Part shown: positions 1 to 8,137 of the stretch, in pieces
How positions within the stretch are numbered: position 1 is the stretch's first letter
How the letters are laid out: each line of letters opens with the position of its first letter
Source of the DNA: AC-43 sp963728855
Lineage (GTDB): Bacteria; Actinomycetota; Actinomycetes; Mycobacteriales; Micromonosporaceae
Direction: 5' to 3'
Assembly (NCBI GenBank): GCA_963728855.1
Contig: CAVSLN010000006.1
Span: forward strand, 62,001 to 126,000
Length of the DNA stretch: 64,000 nt
Notes under the pieces: model-generated
Database searches by the model: none
Seen by the model: only the letters and a program-made list of their open reading frames with translations
Told to the model about the DNA's origin: nothing
Program-made: the position numbers and the translations under genes

Positions 1-74
1 TAGGACGCCTCGTTGGCGCGCTCCAACCGGAACGCGATCTCACGCAGGTCGGCTACCGGGTCCCGGCTCGTCAC
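1..74 (-). CDS. PHP/DNA polymerase X-type protein, N-terminus only
   Basis: A GTG at 72-74 opens a reverse-strand frame that runs off the left edge: VTSRDPVADLREIAFRLERA then NEAS. The pattern DPVADLxxIAFxLERAxE is the usual start of actinobacterial PHP-domain / PolX-type DNA polymerase proteins, where it begins the helix-hairpin-helix N-terminal region. Only about 24 residues are visible, so the assignment rests on this short match. No clear ribosome binding site is seen. The gene lies just downstream of a repeat array (86-156). Confidence 0.5.
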   Translation of the reverse strand, partial: MTSRDPVADLREIAFRLERANEAS

Positions 75-85
75 GCAAAATAGAG

Positions 86-156
86 TAGTGCGGCGGTACG
101 CCGCTCCTCCCGTGCGGATCAGGTGCGGCGACACGCCGCTCCCCCGTGAGGATCAG
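86..156 (-). repeat. Two tandem copies of a 34-37 bp palindromic repeat
   Basis: On the reverse strand two units (123-156 and 86-122) each read CTGATCC, a CACGGG-GGAGCGGC block, then a short hairpin GCGGC-n3-GCCGC and CAC. They match the three units at 6441-6546 in the opposite orientation. The left unit overlaps the stop region of the 153-1142 gene. It looks like a dispersed intergenic palindromic element rather than part of a gene. Confidence 0.75.
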
Positions 157-1142
157 CCAACCGTCGCGGATGCGCGCTGCGCCACCCCGCGTCGGGCGAG
201 GAACGGCGCGCCAGGGTTGCGGTCGAGATACAGCCACGGTAGGTCGGTCACCCGGTCGCCGATGAGCTCGAACTGTTCGGCGGCCGCCCGGTGCTCGCCG
301 GCCAGCGAGAAGGCCATCGCGAACGTGTTGTGCTGGACCGGCCAGCCCGGCCGGCGCCGGTACGCGGGGTGCCGTACCGACCGGTCCGCCGCCTCGTGCA
401 GCTGCGCCCGGACCGCGTCCGCCGTGATGTACCCGTCGCGTTCTTCGCCGTCGAGGCTCAGCCAGTGCTCCAGGTGCGCCATCGCGACCAGGTACCCGAG
501 CCGGCTGCCCGGCGGCACCTTCATCATCGAGTCCCGCGCGAACTCGTGCATGGCCTCGGGCGAGCCACCCCACTTGCCGCACAGCTGCTGAAGCAGCTGA
601 GCGTGCGCGCGGACGTGTCCGGGATGTCGGATCACCACCTGGTCGAACCGCTGCCGCGCCTCCGCGATCCCCAGCTCCTGACCACGGGCCACGGTGACCA
701 GTGCGCACCATGCACTGGTCGAGGCGGGATCGAGGCGTACCGCCCCGGACAGGTACTCCTCGGCGAGCTTGAGCCGGTGCGAGAAGACCTCGAACTGCTC
801 CTGGCTGACGTCTCTGGCGGGGGCACTGCTCCGCCCCTGCCACGCCCAGTCCACTGCCTGGGCACCGGCCAGCGTGAGCGCGAGGGCGGACTCCGGCTCG
901 GCCGCCACCACCCTCGACAGCCAGCCCTCGGCACCGGGTACGCGGGACGCGATGTCCACGTAGAACGCGTGGTCGTCGGGGTCGGTGACACGGGCGAGAA
1001 CGTCGCGTACCACCGGCCAGTCCCCGCGCGCCGTGGCCTCGCGCAGCCGCGCGGCGTCGGGGTCACCGAGCGCGGGGTCGACCGCCGGCATCGGTGGCGG
1101 CGCCGCCACTGCGGGCTCGCGCCGTCTCCGGAACCACGCCAT
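153..1142 (-). CDS. Hypothetical helical-repeat (TPR-like) protein
   Basis: A 329-residue cytoplasmic protein with no signal peptide or membrane segment. The start MAWFRRRREP at 1142 is preferred because GGGAGGGG sits about 7 bases upstream. After a short basic/proline linker the protein is almost all alpha-helical with alternating A/L/R-rich helices (for example LSGAVRLDPASTSAWCALV and HPGHVRAHAQLLQQL), typical of degenerate TPR-type repeats. Similar proteins are common and uncharacterised in actinobacteria; no catalytic motif is visible. It stands alone, divergent from mtnA, and its 3' end abuts the palindromic repeats. Confidence 0.7.
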   Translation of the reverse strand: MAWFRRRREPAVAAPPPMPAVDPALGDPDAARLREATARGDWPVVRDVLARVTDPDDHAFYVDIASRVPGAEGWLSRVVAAEPESALALTLAGAQAVDWAWQGRSSAPARDVSQEQFEVFSHRLKLAEEYLSGAVRLDPASTSAWCALVTVARGQELGIAEARQRFDQVVIRHPGHVRAHAQLLQQLCGKWGGSPEAMHEFARDSMMKVPPGSRLGYLVAMAHLEHWLSLDGEERDGYITADAVRAQLHEAADRSVRHPAYRRRPGWPVQHNTFAMAFSLAGEHRAAAEQFELIGDRVTDLPWLYLDRNPGAPFLARRGVAQRASATVG

Positions 1143-1285
1143 GGACCGCCCCTCCCGCACAACCGACCGCCACATGGTAGGCGGTGGCCTCAGGCCGACT
1201 CACAGCCTGCGGAGTCCGACGTTCACCACTCCAGGCGCGGGGACGGGCCCGCTCACGATCACGCGGACCACGCTAGCGTGAAGCC

Positions 1286-2275
1286 GTGCGAACGATCGAC
1301 TGGGTGGACGGCGCCGTCGAGATCATCGACCAGACCGCGCTGCCCGACGAGACCCGGCTGCTCCGGCTGTCCACAGTGGACGAACTGGTGGACGCGATCC
1401 GGCGGCTCGCCGTACGCGGAGCCCCGGCGCTCGGCGTCGCCGGAGCGCTCGGAGTCGTGCTCGCGGTCCGGCAGTACCCGGCCGACCCGGGGCGCCGCGA
1501 CGAGGCCATCGAGGCGGTACGCACCGCCCGGCCGACCGCGGTCAACCTCGCGCACGGGGTACGCCGGGTCGCCCGCCGGCTGTCCGCCGGCCGGGACGCG
1601 GTGCTCGCCGAGGCGCTGCGGGTACGGGACGAGGAGATCGCCAGCTCCGCCGGTCAGGCCCGGCTCGGCGCCGACCTGCTGACCGCGCTCTGCGGTCCGG
1701 CGCCGCGCCTGCTGACCCACTGCAACACCGGCGCGCTGGCCGCTGTGGTCGGCGGCACCGCGCTGTCCGTCGTGGCCGAGCTGCACCGGCGCGGGGCACT
1801 GGGCGGGGTGGTGGCGAGCGAGACCCGCCCACTGCTGCAGGGCGCCCGGCTCACCGCGTGGGAGCTGCGCCAGTTGGGGGTACCGTTCCGGGTCGCGGTC
1901 GACGGGGCGGGACCGTTCCTGATGGCGCGCGGCGAGGTGGACGCCGTGATCGTCGGCGCGGACCGGATCTGTGCCAACGGTGACGTGGTCAACAAGGTGG
2001 GTACGTACGCGCACGCGCTCGGTGCCAGGCGCGCCGGCATCCCGTTCTTCGCCGTCGCACCCGAGTCCACTGTGGACACTCGTACCGCCGACGGGGCGGC
2101 CGTACCCATTGAGGACCGGGGACCGGACGAGGTGCTCGGGTTCCGGGGTGTCCGTACGGCCCCGGAGGGCGTGGATGCGGTGAACCCCGCGTTCGACGTC
2201 ACCCCGTACGACCTGGTGACCGCGATCGTCACGGACCGCCGGGTGATCCGCCTCGACAAGGGCGAGCGCGTCTGA
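1286..2275 (+). CDS. mtnA: S-methyl-5-thioribose-1-phosphate isomerase
   Basis: This 329-residue enzyme of the eIF2B-alpha/MtnA family converts methylthioribose 1-phosphate to methylthioribulose 1-phosphate in methionine salvage, in the cytosol. Family features are present in order: RRLAVRGAPALG near residue 40, the catalytic cysteine in LLTHCNTGALA (Cys146), SETRPLLQGARLTAWEL, and the catalytic aspartate in IVGADRICANGDVVNKVGTY (Asp226). Start is GTG (MRTIDWVDG), the usual N-terminus. Length is normal. No other salvage gene adjoins it, although a purine nucleoside phosphorylase gene lies 14 kb downstream. Confidence 0.95.
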   Translation: MRTIDWVDGAVEIIDQTALPDETRLLRLSTVDELVDAIRRLAVRGAPALGVAGALGVVLAVRQYPADPGRRDEAIEAVRTARPTAVNLAHGVRRVARRLSAGRDAVLAEALRVRDEEIASSAGQARLGADLLTALCGPAPRLLTHCNTGALAAVVGGTALSVVAELHRRGALGGVVASETRPLLQGARLTAWELRQLGVPFRVAVDGAGPFLMARGEVDAVIVGADRICANGDVVNKVGTYAHALGARRAGIPFFAVAPESTVDTRTADGAAVPIEDRGPDEVLGFRGVRTAPEGVDAVNPAFDVTPYDLVTAIVTDRRVIRLDKGERV

Positions 2276-2415
2276 GCTTGTTTGAGAAGTTCTTAGATCT
2301 TGGTCGGCGTGTCTGCGTGACCATGAACGTCGATGCCATCAGGTGGCCGGGTGTCTCGGCAGCGGCGGTACCCCTCGGACTTGACCGACGAGCAGTGGGC
2401 GCTGGTTGAGTCGCC
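2275..2415 (+). pseudogene. Solo left end of an IS5-like element
   Basis: Immediately after the mtnA stop, a 140-bp stretch encodes RVSRQRRYPSDLTDEQWALVE, the usual beginning of IS5-family (IS1647-like) DDE transposases, then stops matching near 2415. The same sequence occurs inverted at about 4545-4685. No transposase core follows here, so this is a terminal remnant left by deletion. Confidence 0.75.
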
Positions 2416-2439
2416 ATCGTCGAGCCGTGAGCTGTTGTT

Positions 2440-2475
2440 GATGAGCGCCCCGGAACGTGTTCCGGGGCGCTCATC
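2440..2475 (-). terminator. Hairpin terminator of the ArsR-AHSA1 operon
   Basis: A perfect 17-bp inverted repeat (GATGAGCGCCCCGGAAC, 2-base loop, reverse complement) starts directly beyond the stop codon of the AHSA1 gene (2476-2478). There is no long U-tract, as is usual for actinobacterial intrinsic terminators. It also separates the operon from the IS5 remnant. Confidence 0.75.
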
Positions 2476-3378
2476 TCACTGGTCGATCGCGAACATGCCT
2501 GCGGGGACACCGGCGATCTCGACCTGGCGCCAGATCGAGCGCCGGCGCGGCAGCTCGTGGTAGCGCCGCAGCCCGGCGATGCCGCCCAGCCAGCCGGCCC
2601 AGCCCGGGTACGGCGGGTTGGCGGGGTCGAACCCGCTGTGCACCATGGTGAGCCGGGTCTTGCCGTCCGAGCCTTCCAGCTCCCAGCTGGTGGTCTCGCC
2701 GTCAGCGAACCGCAGGGTCGCCTTGCGGCCCGGTTCGAACTCGACGAACTTGGCCCCGCCGGGGTCCAGCTCGAATCCGCCCATCGCGAAGCGGCCGCCC
2801 ACATAGGGCTCGATGTCGACGTTGGCGCCGAACCACTTGCGGAACACTTCCGGCTGGGTCATCGAGTCGAACACCTTGTCCGGCGCCGCGTCGATGACGA
2901 CCGACGCGTGCAGCCCGCTCGACGTGAAGTCGCACTTGGGGGTCAGCTCACGGCCGGCCAGGTAGTCGGCGAGGTTGGCGATCGCCAGGGACCAGAACGT
3001 CTGCAGGGCGCCACGGGCACCGGCCTTGTCGGCCAGCACGTCCGCGAAGCTGGGCAGGTCGCTCTGGCTCAGCGTGACCAGCGTGCCGTCCTCGTCTTCG
3101 GCCACCTCGATCTGCGTCGTGGTCTCCAAGCCGTCCAGGGTCCAGGCGAACCGGATGGTGCGCTCGTCCACGTGCAGTACGCGCTGGTGCGGCTGCGCGC
3201 CATCGGGCGTGTAGCGGCCCCAGAACTCGTACTTGCCGGGCAGGTCGACGTCGGCGTGCTCGGCCAGCCACACGCGCAGCGCGGCCGGGTCGGTCAGCGC
3301 CTCGTACGTGACCTTCAACGGGGCCGCAACGACCGCGCGTAGGCGCAGGTCAGCCTCGGGCATGTCAGGTTCGGTCAT
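2476..3378 (-). CDS. Tandem SRPBCC (AHSA1-like) domain protein
   Basis: A 300-residue cytosolic protein built from two SRPBCC/AHSA1 domains. The first (about 8-140) has RAVVAAPLKVTYEALTDPAA and FAWTLDGLETTTQIEVAED; the second (about 155-280) has SVVIDAAPDKVFDSMTQPEV, FRKWFGANVDIEPYVGGRF and LTMVHSGFD, the family signature. Such proteins bind hydrophobic ligands or act as Hsp90-activator homologues; the ligand here is unknown. Start MTEPDM at 3378 follows AAGGGAA and overlaps the end of the upstream ArsR gene by 14 bases, indicating translational coupling. ArsR/AHSA1 pairs are a common actinobacterial arrangement. Confidence 0.85.
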   Translation of the reverse strand: MTEPDMPEADLRLRAVVAAPLKVTYEALTDPAALRVWLAEHADVDLPGKYEFWGRYTPDGAQPHQRVLHVDERTIRFAWTLDGLETTTQIEVAEDEDGTLVTLSQSDLPSFADVLADKAGARGALQTFWSLAIANLADYLAGRELTPKCDFTSSGLHASVVIDAAPDKVFDSMTQPEVFRKWFGANVDIEPYVGGRFAMGGFELDPGGAKFVEFEPGRKATLRFADGETTSWELEGSDGKTRLTMVHSGFDPANPPYPGWAGWLGGIAGLRRYHELPRRRSIWRQVEIAGVPAGMFAIDQ

Positions 3379-3928
3379 CGGGATTTCCCTTCGGGTAGCA
3401 GGCGACGGCCAGGCGGAACGCGTCGCCCTCGGCACCGCCGTAGCGGGTGAACAGGTCCTGCAGCGTCTGCCGCAGCTCGTCGAGGAACGCCTTGCGCTGC
3501 TCCGGGCGTACCCGGATGTCCCCGGACACGCCGATCGACGGCAGGTCGGGCCGGGTGAGGTCGAGCGCGGCGACGTCCGCCTGCACGTCCTCCATCAGGT
3601 CGACCAGGTAGCCCAGGCTGAGCCGGTCGCGGGTCTGGCGCAGCCCGATCCGGCCCACCAAGCTCGGGGACAGCCAGTAGGACCGGCCGGCCGCTTGGTA
3701 GATCCCCTCGTGGATCCCGCGCACCCGGCGCTCGGCCACCTGGCGGACCAGGGCGGCCTCCAGCAGGCGCCTCACGTGGTAGTAGACCCGCTGCGGGGTC
3801 TGGTCGAGCTCGACCGCCACCTCGGTGCACGACCGGGGCTCGGCGAGCTGCCGCAGCACTTCGATCCGCTGCGGCTTGAGCAGGGCCTCAGCCTGCTCGA
3901 TCTGGTTGAGGTAGACGACGTCTCTCAT
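3365..3928 (-). CDS. ArsR-family winged-helix transcriptional regulator
   Basis: A 187-residue DNA-binding protein. The N-terminal winged helix (about 8-75) reads QAEALLKPQRIEVLRQLAEP, SCTEVAVELDQTPQRVYYHVRRLLEAAL. The C-terminal half carries no CxC metal-binding motif, so metal sensing is not supported. It is the first gene of an operon with the AHSA1 protein and likely represses that operon. The upstream DNA (3929-3965) is strikingly AT-rich for this genome (ataaaagaacattttgtcaa), suitable for promoter and operator. Confidence 0.85.
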   Translation of the reverse strand: MRDVVYLNQIEQAEALLKPQRIEVLRQLAEPRSCTEVAVELDQTPQRVYYHVRRLLEAALVRQVAERRVRGIHEGIYQAAGRSYWLSPSLVGRIGLRQTRDRLSLGYLVDLMEDVQADVAALDLTRPDLPSIGVSGDIRVRPEQRKAFLDELRQTLQDLFTRYGGAEGDAFRLAVACYPKGNPDDRT

Positions 3929-4025
3929 GACGAAAATCAGTCTTTACATAAAAGAACATTTTGTCAATGGGGTTCCCTGGCGAGCCTTCGGGTTTGCGCA
4001 CGACCTGCACCACGGTGGCGAGGAT

Positions 4026-4690
4026 GGTGCGGGCCTAGTCGACGAGCTTGCCGGCGAAGCCGCCGTCGGCGAAGACGAACCGGATCGGGCTGATCACGTA
4101 CGCCGAGAGCAGGGTGGTCTTGGCACCGTCACGGTCTTGCACGCTCGCGGCTAGCACGACCACACGATGAGCAGACCCAAGGTGTCGGTAACGATGAACC
4201 GCTTCCTGACGTTGATCTTCTTGCCGGCGTCGTACCCACGGCTGTCGCGTCCGACGGTGTCCGCGCCCTTGACGCTTTGCGAGTCGATGATCCCGGCGCT
4301 GGGCTGGGGATTGCGGCCCTGCTGCAGCCGGGCCTGCTCCCGCGGCGCGGCCAGCATCACCTCGGTGACTTTGGCCTGCTCCCACTGCTTGAAATACCAG
4401 TACACGGTCTGCCACGGCGGGCAGTCAGCCCGCAGGTATCGCCAGGCGCCGCCAGTCCGCACCACGTACAAGATCCCATTCACATGGACCTACGTGGATG
4501 CTTCTCCGGCCGGCCGCCAGTCCTCGGCGCCGGCAGCAGCGGCTCAATCAGCGCCCACCGCTCGTCGGTCAAGTCCGAGGGGTACCGCCGCTGCCGAGAC
4601 ACCCGGCCACCCTGATGGCATCGACGTTCATGGTCACGCAGACACGCCGACCAAGATCCAAAAGCTTGTCAAACACGCTCTGAGCCCGCC
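4026..4690 (-). pseudogene. Decayed IS5-family transposase
   Basis: Reverse-strand frames give consecutive pieces of an IS5-family DDE transposase: SDLTDERWALIEPLLPAP near 4550, NGILYVVRTGGAWRYLRADCPPWQTVYWYFKQW, then QPSAGIIDSQSVKGADTVG (first catalytic Asp), KKINVRKRFIVTDTLGLL, and in another frame RFVFADGGFAGKLVD (second Asp). At least two frameshifts separate the pieces, and the C-terminal third with the catalytic Glu is missing. It is not functional. Its left end matches the solo end at 2275-2415, in inverted orientation. Confidence 0.85.
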
Positions 4691-4713
4691 CGGCCGGGTG
4701 GAGGCTGCGGCGG

Positions 4714-5346
4714 CTATGGCTGGACCTGCGCCATGAGCGCCAGCAGATATCCGTCCGGGTCCTCGAAGAACGCCATCCACTCCTCCATGCCGGACTCGTG
4801 CCGGTGGATCAGGTGGGGTGCGCTGGTGAACACGACCCCGCGCGAGCGCAGCTCCTCGTAGGCCGCGTGGATATCCGGTACCCGGAAGTAGAGGACCGAC
4901 GGCTCCTGCGGCTTGGCCCCGTCCTCGGGGAGGCTGAGGAACAGCCGGGTCCCGGCGCAGTCGAAGAACGCCAGGTCGCCGAACGTGTACAGGTGCGGCA
5001 GGCCGAGCGTGTTGCCGTACCAGTCCACCGCGCGGGGGATGTCGCTCACCGGCCGGGATATCTGGCCGATCGCGCCGAGCTTCAGGCCGTCTGTCATCGT
5101 CTCCGCTCCTCTCCGTCCGAGGGCGCTGTCCACCGGTACGCCGGTCCAGGCCCGTAACTGCGCCCGGCTGGTCAGGCCGAGCTTCATCAGCGCGTTCGCG
5201 ACGTGGAACTTCACCGCGTCGAGGCTGACCCCGCGGCGCCGGGCGATCTGCCGGTTGGACATCCCGTGCCGTACCGAGTCGACGGTCGACCACTCCGCCG
5301 GGGTGAGGATGTCCGGGTGCCGTGGCCGCCCGCGTCTGTTGCCCAT
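4714..5346 (-). CDS. LuxR-type HTH fused to a VOC (glyoxalase-like) domain
   Basis: A 210-residue protein. Residues about 10-70 form a LuxR/GerE helix-turn-helix (LTPAEWSTVDSVRHGMSNRQIARRRGVSLDAVKFHVANALMKLG in one stretch); residues about 85-210 form a vicinal-oxygen-chelate domain (IGQISRPVSDIPRAVDWYGN, HLYTFGDLAFFDC, FFEDPDGYLLALMAQVQ). VOC domains bind metals or small ligands, so a one-component ligand-responsive regulator is the likely role, but an enzyme with a DNA-binding tail cannot be excluded. No partner gene adjoins. The VOC domain also has its own possible start (MTDGLKLG, near 5096). Confidence 0.8.
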   Translation of the reverse strand: MGNRRGRPRHPDILTPAEWSTVDSVRHGMSNRQIARRRGVSLDAVKFHVANALMKLGLTSRAQLRAWTGVPVDSALGRRGAETMTDGLKLGAIGQISRPVSDIPRAVDWYGNTLGLPHLYTFGDLAFFDCAGTRLFLSLPEDGAKPQEPSVLYFRVPDIHAAYEELRSRGVVFTSAPHLIHRHESGMEEWMAFFEDPDGYLLALMAQVQP

Positions 5347-5401
5347 TGCCTGTCACGCTAGCGACGGGCCCGGCGAATTACCCTCCCCCTGCCGAGAATG
5401 C

Positions 5402-6397
5402 TCAGACCGGCCGGACTGCAGTGACCGTACGCTGGTCTGGAGATACGGCGGTGACCCAGCCACCGGCCCGGCCGAGGCGCATGAGGATATCCGCCTTGGC
5501 GGGCAGGGTGGCCGGGTCGCTGGGGCGGGGCGGCCAGGCGGCGCGCGCTACGGCGGGCGGTTCCAGCCAGGGGACCAGGGCGGCGATGGGGTCGTCCGCG
5601 TCGAGCGCGGCCCGGGCCGTACCCAACAGGGATATCACCCGGTCCAGCGCGGACCGCACGGCAGCGGCGTTGCCACCGCACATCGCGGCGGTCAGCTGGG
5701 GTGAGCCGGCGGCCACCCGGGTACCGTCGCGGAACGAGCCCGCGCCCAGGGTGAGCGCGAGCGTGTCGGCGGCCGCCGAGGCCGCGAGGGCCGAGGCGAG
5801 CAGGTGGGGAACGTGTGACACCGCGGCCACCGCGCGGTCGTGCTCCGCGGCCGTGGTCGGTACCACCCGCGCGCCCAGCCCGGTGACCAGCCCGGCCAGG
5901 GTGAGCCAGTCGGCGAGGTCGGTCTCGTCCGGCTCCAGGCACAGCACCCAGGCGCAGCCGTCGAACAACGCCGGTTCGGCGGCGGCGAAGCCGGACGTCT
6001 CCCGACCGGACATCGGATGCCCGCCGACGAAGCCAGCCAGCCGGCCCAGGCGCTGGAGGCGCTCGCCGACCAGGTCCCGTACCGGCCCCTTGACCGAGGT
6101 CACGTCGGTGACCAGGCCGGCGTACCCGACGTTGGTCAACTCGTCCAGCACCCCCGCGACGGCCGGCAGCGGTACGGCCAGCACGACCAGGTCCGCGCCG
6201 GCGATCGCGTCCCGGACCGTACCGGTGACCTGCCACCGCCGCCCGACCGGTGCCTTCGCCGCGGCGGTACGGGCCATCGCGCGGGTGGCCGGGTCGGCGT
6301 CGTACCCGAGGATGGAGTGACCGGCCGCGGCCAGCGCGCGCAGCAGCGAGCCGCCGATCAGGCCGAGTCCGATCACCGCAGCGCGCACGGGCGCCAC
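5402..6397 (-). CDS. tyrA: Prephenate dehydrogenase
   Basis: A 331-residue NAD(P)-dependent enzyme of tyrosine synthesis that oxidatively decarboxylates prephenate to 4-hydroxyphenylpyruvate. It has an N-terminal Rossmann fold with GLGLIGGS (10-17), the substrate-site signature GGHPMSGRE near residue 148, and the helical dimerisation part containing AVSHVPHLLASAL. There is no ACT domain. It is a single gene whose start lies 43 bp from the 6441-6546 repeat array. Confidence 0.92.
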   Translation of the reverse strand: MAPVRAAVIGLGLIGGSLLRALAAAGHSILGYDADPATRAMARTAAAKAPVGRRWQVTGTVRDAIAGADLVVLAVPLPAVAGVLDELTNVGYAGLVTDVTSVKGPVRDLVGERLQRLGRLAGFVGGHPMSGRETSGFAAAEPALFDGCAWVLCLEPDETDLADWLTLAGLVTGLGARVVPTTAAEHDRAVAAVSHVPHLLASALAASAAADTLALTLGAGSFRDGTRVAAGSPQLTAAMCGGNAAAVRSALDRVISLLGTARAALDADDPIAALVPWLEPPAVARAAWPPRPSDPATLPAKADILMRLGRAGGWVTAVSPDQRTVTAVRPV

Positions 6398-6440
6398 TGT
6401 CCCATACTCTCCACGCGTTGGCCGTGCCCGGGCTGGTCAG

Positions 6441-6546
6441 CTGATCCTCGCCGGAGTCGGGCTCGCCGCACTATCTGATCCTCACGGGAGGAGCGGCTTC
6501 GCCGCACTATCTGATCCTCACGGGAGGAGCGGCTTCGCCGCACTAT
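6441..6546. repeat. Three tandem copies of a 34-36 bp palindromic repeat
   Basis: Units 6441-6474, 6475-6510 and 6511-6546: the last two are identical 36-mers beginning CTGATCCTCACGGGAGGAGC and ending with the hairpin GCGGC-TTC-GCCGC plus ACTAT; the first is diverged. The same element occurs inverted at 86-156. It lies between tyrA and the next forward gene and may place alternative Shine-Dalgarno-like GGGAGGAG boxes in the leader. Confidence 0.85.
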
Positions 6547-6570
6547 GCTGACTTGGGAGGGTGCGCGGTG

Positions 6571-7482
6571 ATGAGCGAGCAGGACGATACGGCGGGGGAA
6601 CGGCCCGACTCGGGCTGGGCGCCTCCGGACCGTCCTACCTCCTCGTCCGCCCCGGCCGGGTCCCCGACCCCGCCATCGGCCCCACCCGCCTCCCCGGCCC
6701 CTCCCGCCTCCCCGGCGCCGGATCGGCCCCCACCCTCGTACGCCTCCGACTGGCCCCAGGCCCCGAGCGGCCGTCCGGCACTGCCGCCGCCCGGGGGGCG
6801 GCCCGGCCCGCTACCGCCCCCGGTCGTGGGCCGCCCCGCGATGGTCTCTCCGCCCGTCGGCATCGGGCCCGGCCCGCTGCCGCCACCGGTCCGGTCCGGC
6901 CCGCTGCCACCGCCCGGCCCGGCCGGATCCCGCCCGCTGCCGCCGCCGGGCCCGCTGCGCCCGGCGCCGCTGCCCGGGCAGCCGCCGCTGCCGCCCAGCG
7001 CGGTACGGCGAGCGCTACCTCCCGGCTCGCCGTTACCGCCTCCGGGCGCACTGGCACCGCCGGCCTCGCCGTACCCGCAGCCGGCGCGGATCACCCTGCC
7101 GCCCGGGGTGCCGCCGCCGCACGTACCCGGACCGGCTCCGTGGACCGGGGCCGTACGCCAGCCCGGCGGCCTGATCCCAGCCGGCCCGCCGCGCCCGATC
7201 TACCGCGAGCCCGGCCCGGTACGGTTCGGTCCGCTCGCCGCGGGGCTCGGCTCGGGTGTGCTCTGGATGATGCTGTTCGGGCTGCTCGCCTCGACCGCCC
7301 GCGGGTACGTCTGGCTGACCTTCGGCTCGGGCCTCGCCGCCTGGCTCAGCGCGCTGGTACTCGCCCGGCTCGGCGACCGAGGTGTGGCGGCGGGAGTCGC
7401 GTTGAGCACCGCGATCGGGGTGGCGATCGCCGGCATCGTGGTGGTGGCGCAGTGGTCCGGCGGGCACTGGCTGCTGTGGTGA
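6571..7482 (+). CDS. Proline-rich membrane-anchored protein
   Basis: A 303-residue protein. Residues 1 to about 215 are disordered and extremely rich in Pro/Gly/Ala (repeated PLPPPG-type motifs); the C-terminal 80 residues hold three hydrophobic segments (LGSGVLWMMLFGLLAST, WLTFGSGLAAWLSALVLARL, AGVALSTAIGVAIAGIVVVA). Predicted topology is a long cytoplasmic Pro-rich tail on a small membrane domain. The function is unknown. Start MSEQDD at 6571 follows GGGAGG at 6555-6560; GTG at 6568 is an alternative. Confidence 0.75.
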   Translation: MSEQDDTAGERPDSGWAPPDRPTSSSAPAGSPTPPSAPPASPAPPASPAPDRPPPSYASDWPQAPSGRPALPPPGGRPGPLPPPVVGRPAMVSPPVGIGPGPLPPPVRSGPLPPPGPAGSRPLPPPGPLRPAPLPGQPPLPPSAVRRALPPGSPLPPPGALAPPASPYPQPARITLPPGVPPPHVPGPAPWTGAVRQPGGLIPAGPPRPIYREPGPVRFGPLAAGLGSGVLWMMLFGLLASTARGYVWLTFGSGLAAWLSALVLARLGDRGVAAGVALSTAIGVAIAGIVVVAQWSGGHWLLW

Positions 7483-7618
7483 AGATGTCACCATCCCTAC
7501 CTCGCTTGACGCCGCGACGAGGTTCGGTCACTCTCGGCCTCGGGTGAGCGGTACGTTCCGCAACGCGGAGGCGTGGTAGCGGATACCGTCAGGCGTAGTG
7601 ACAACATCCGGGGGGACC

Positions 7619-8137
7619 GTGTCGTACTTCGCTTCCGCGGCGGTTCGCGGGCCGGGCGGTTGGTCAGTGGCAGAGGTGGACCTGAGCGGGGTCGCCGATG
7701 TCGACGAGGTGGCCGACCGGCTGCGCGATGTGGACGCCGATGCGCGGGTGGCGCTGTTGTTCGTTGAGTCGGACGACGCGTACCTGGCGATCTTGCGCCT
7801 TGACGACGGCGAGGACCTGCGGGTCTTCGGGTCGGACGCGATGTTCGCCGAGGAGTCGCGGGTGGGCAAGCTGTTGTTGGGGGACATCGAGACGCCGGTA
7901 CCGGAGATCGACGCGGTCGCCTCCGGCGCCGACGAGGAGGACGAGGTCGTCGCGCGGCCGCCCGCCGATCCGGACGCGGAGCCGGTCGGTGACGCCGACC
8001 TGCTGGCCGACCTCGGCGTACCCGCGTCCCAGCTGCTCGCGCTCTGCTCACAGGAGGGCATGCTGCCCGCCGACGTCACCGCCGAGATCTGCCAGATGAT
8101 CGGCGTCGGCGACGCGGTCGACCTGTTGCGCGAGTGA
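7619..8137 (+). CDS. tRNA adenosine deaminase-associated protein
   Basis: A 172-residue acidic protein of the actinobacterial family that always precedes tadA. GTG at 7619 (start VSYFASAAVRGPGGW) follows GGGGGG at 5 bases and fits the family N-terminus; an upstream GTG at 7598 would add seven residues. The C-terminal motif DLLADLGVPASQLLALCSQE with DVTAEICQMIGVGDAVDLLRE is conserved in the family. The stop overlaps the tadA start (GTGA, 8134-8137), so the two are translationally coupled. Its biochemical role is unproven; association with TadA is inferred from conserved linkage. Confidence 0.88.
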   Translation: MSYFASAAVRGPGGWSVAEVDLSGVADVDEVADRLRDVDADARVALLFVESDDAYLAILRLDDGEDLRVFGSDAMFAEESRVGKLLLGDIETPVPEIDAVASGADEEDEVVARPPADPDAEPVGDADLLADLGVPASQLLALCSQEGMLPADVTAEICQMIGVGDAVDLLRE

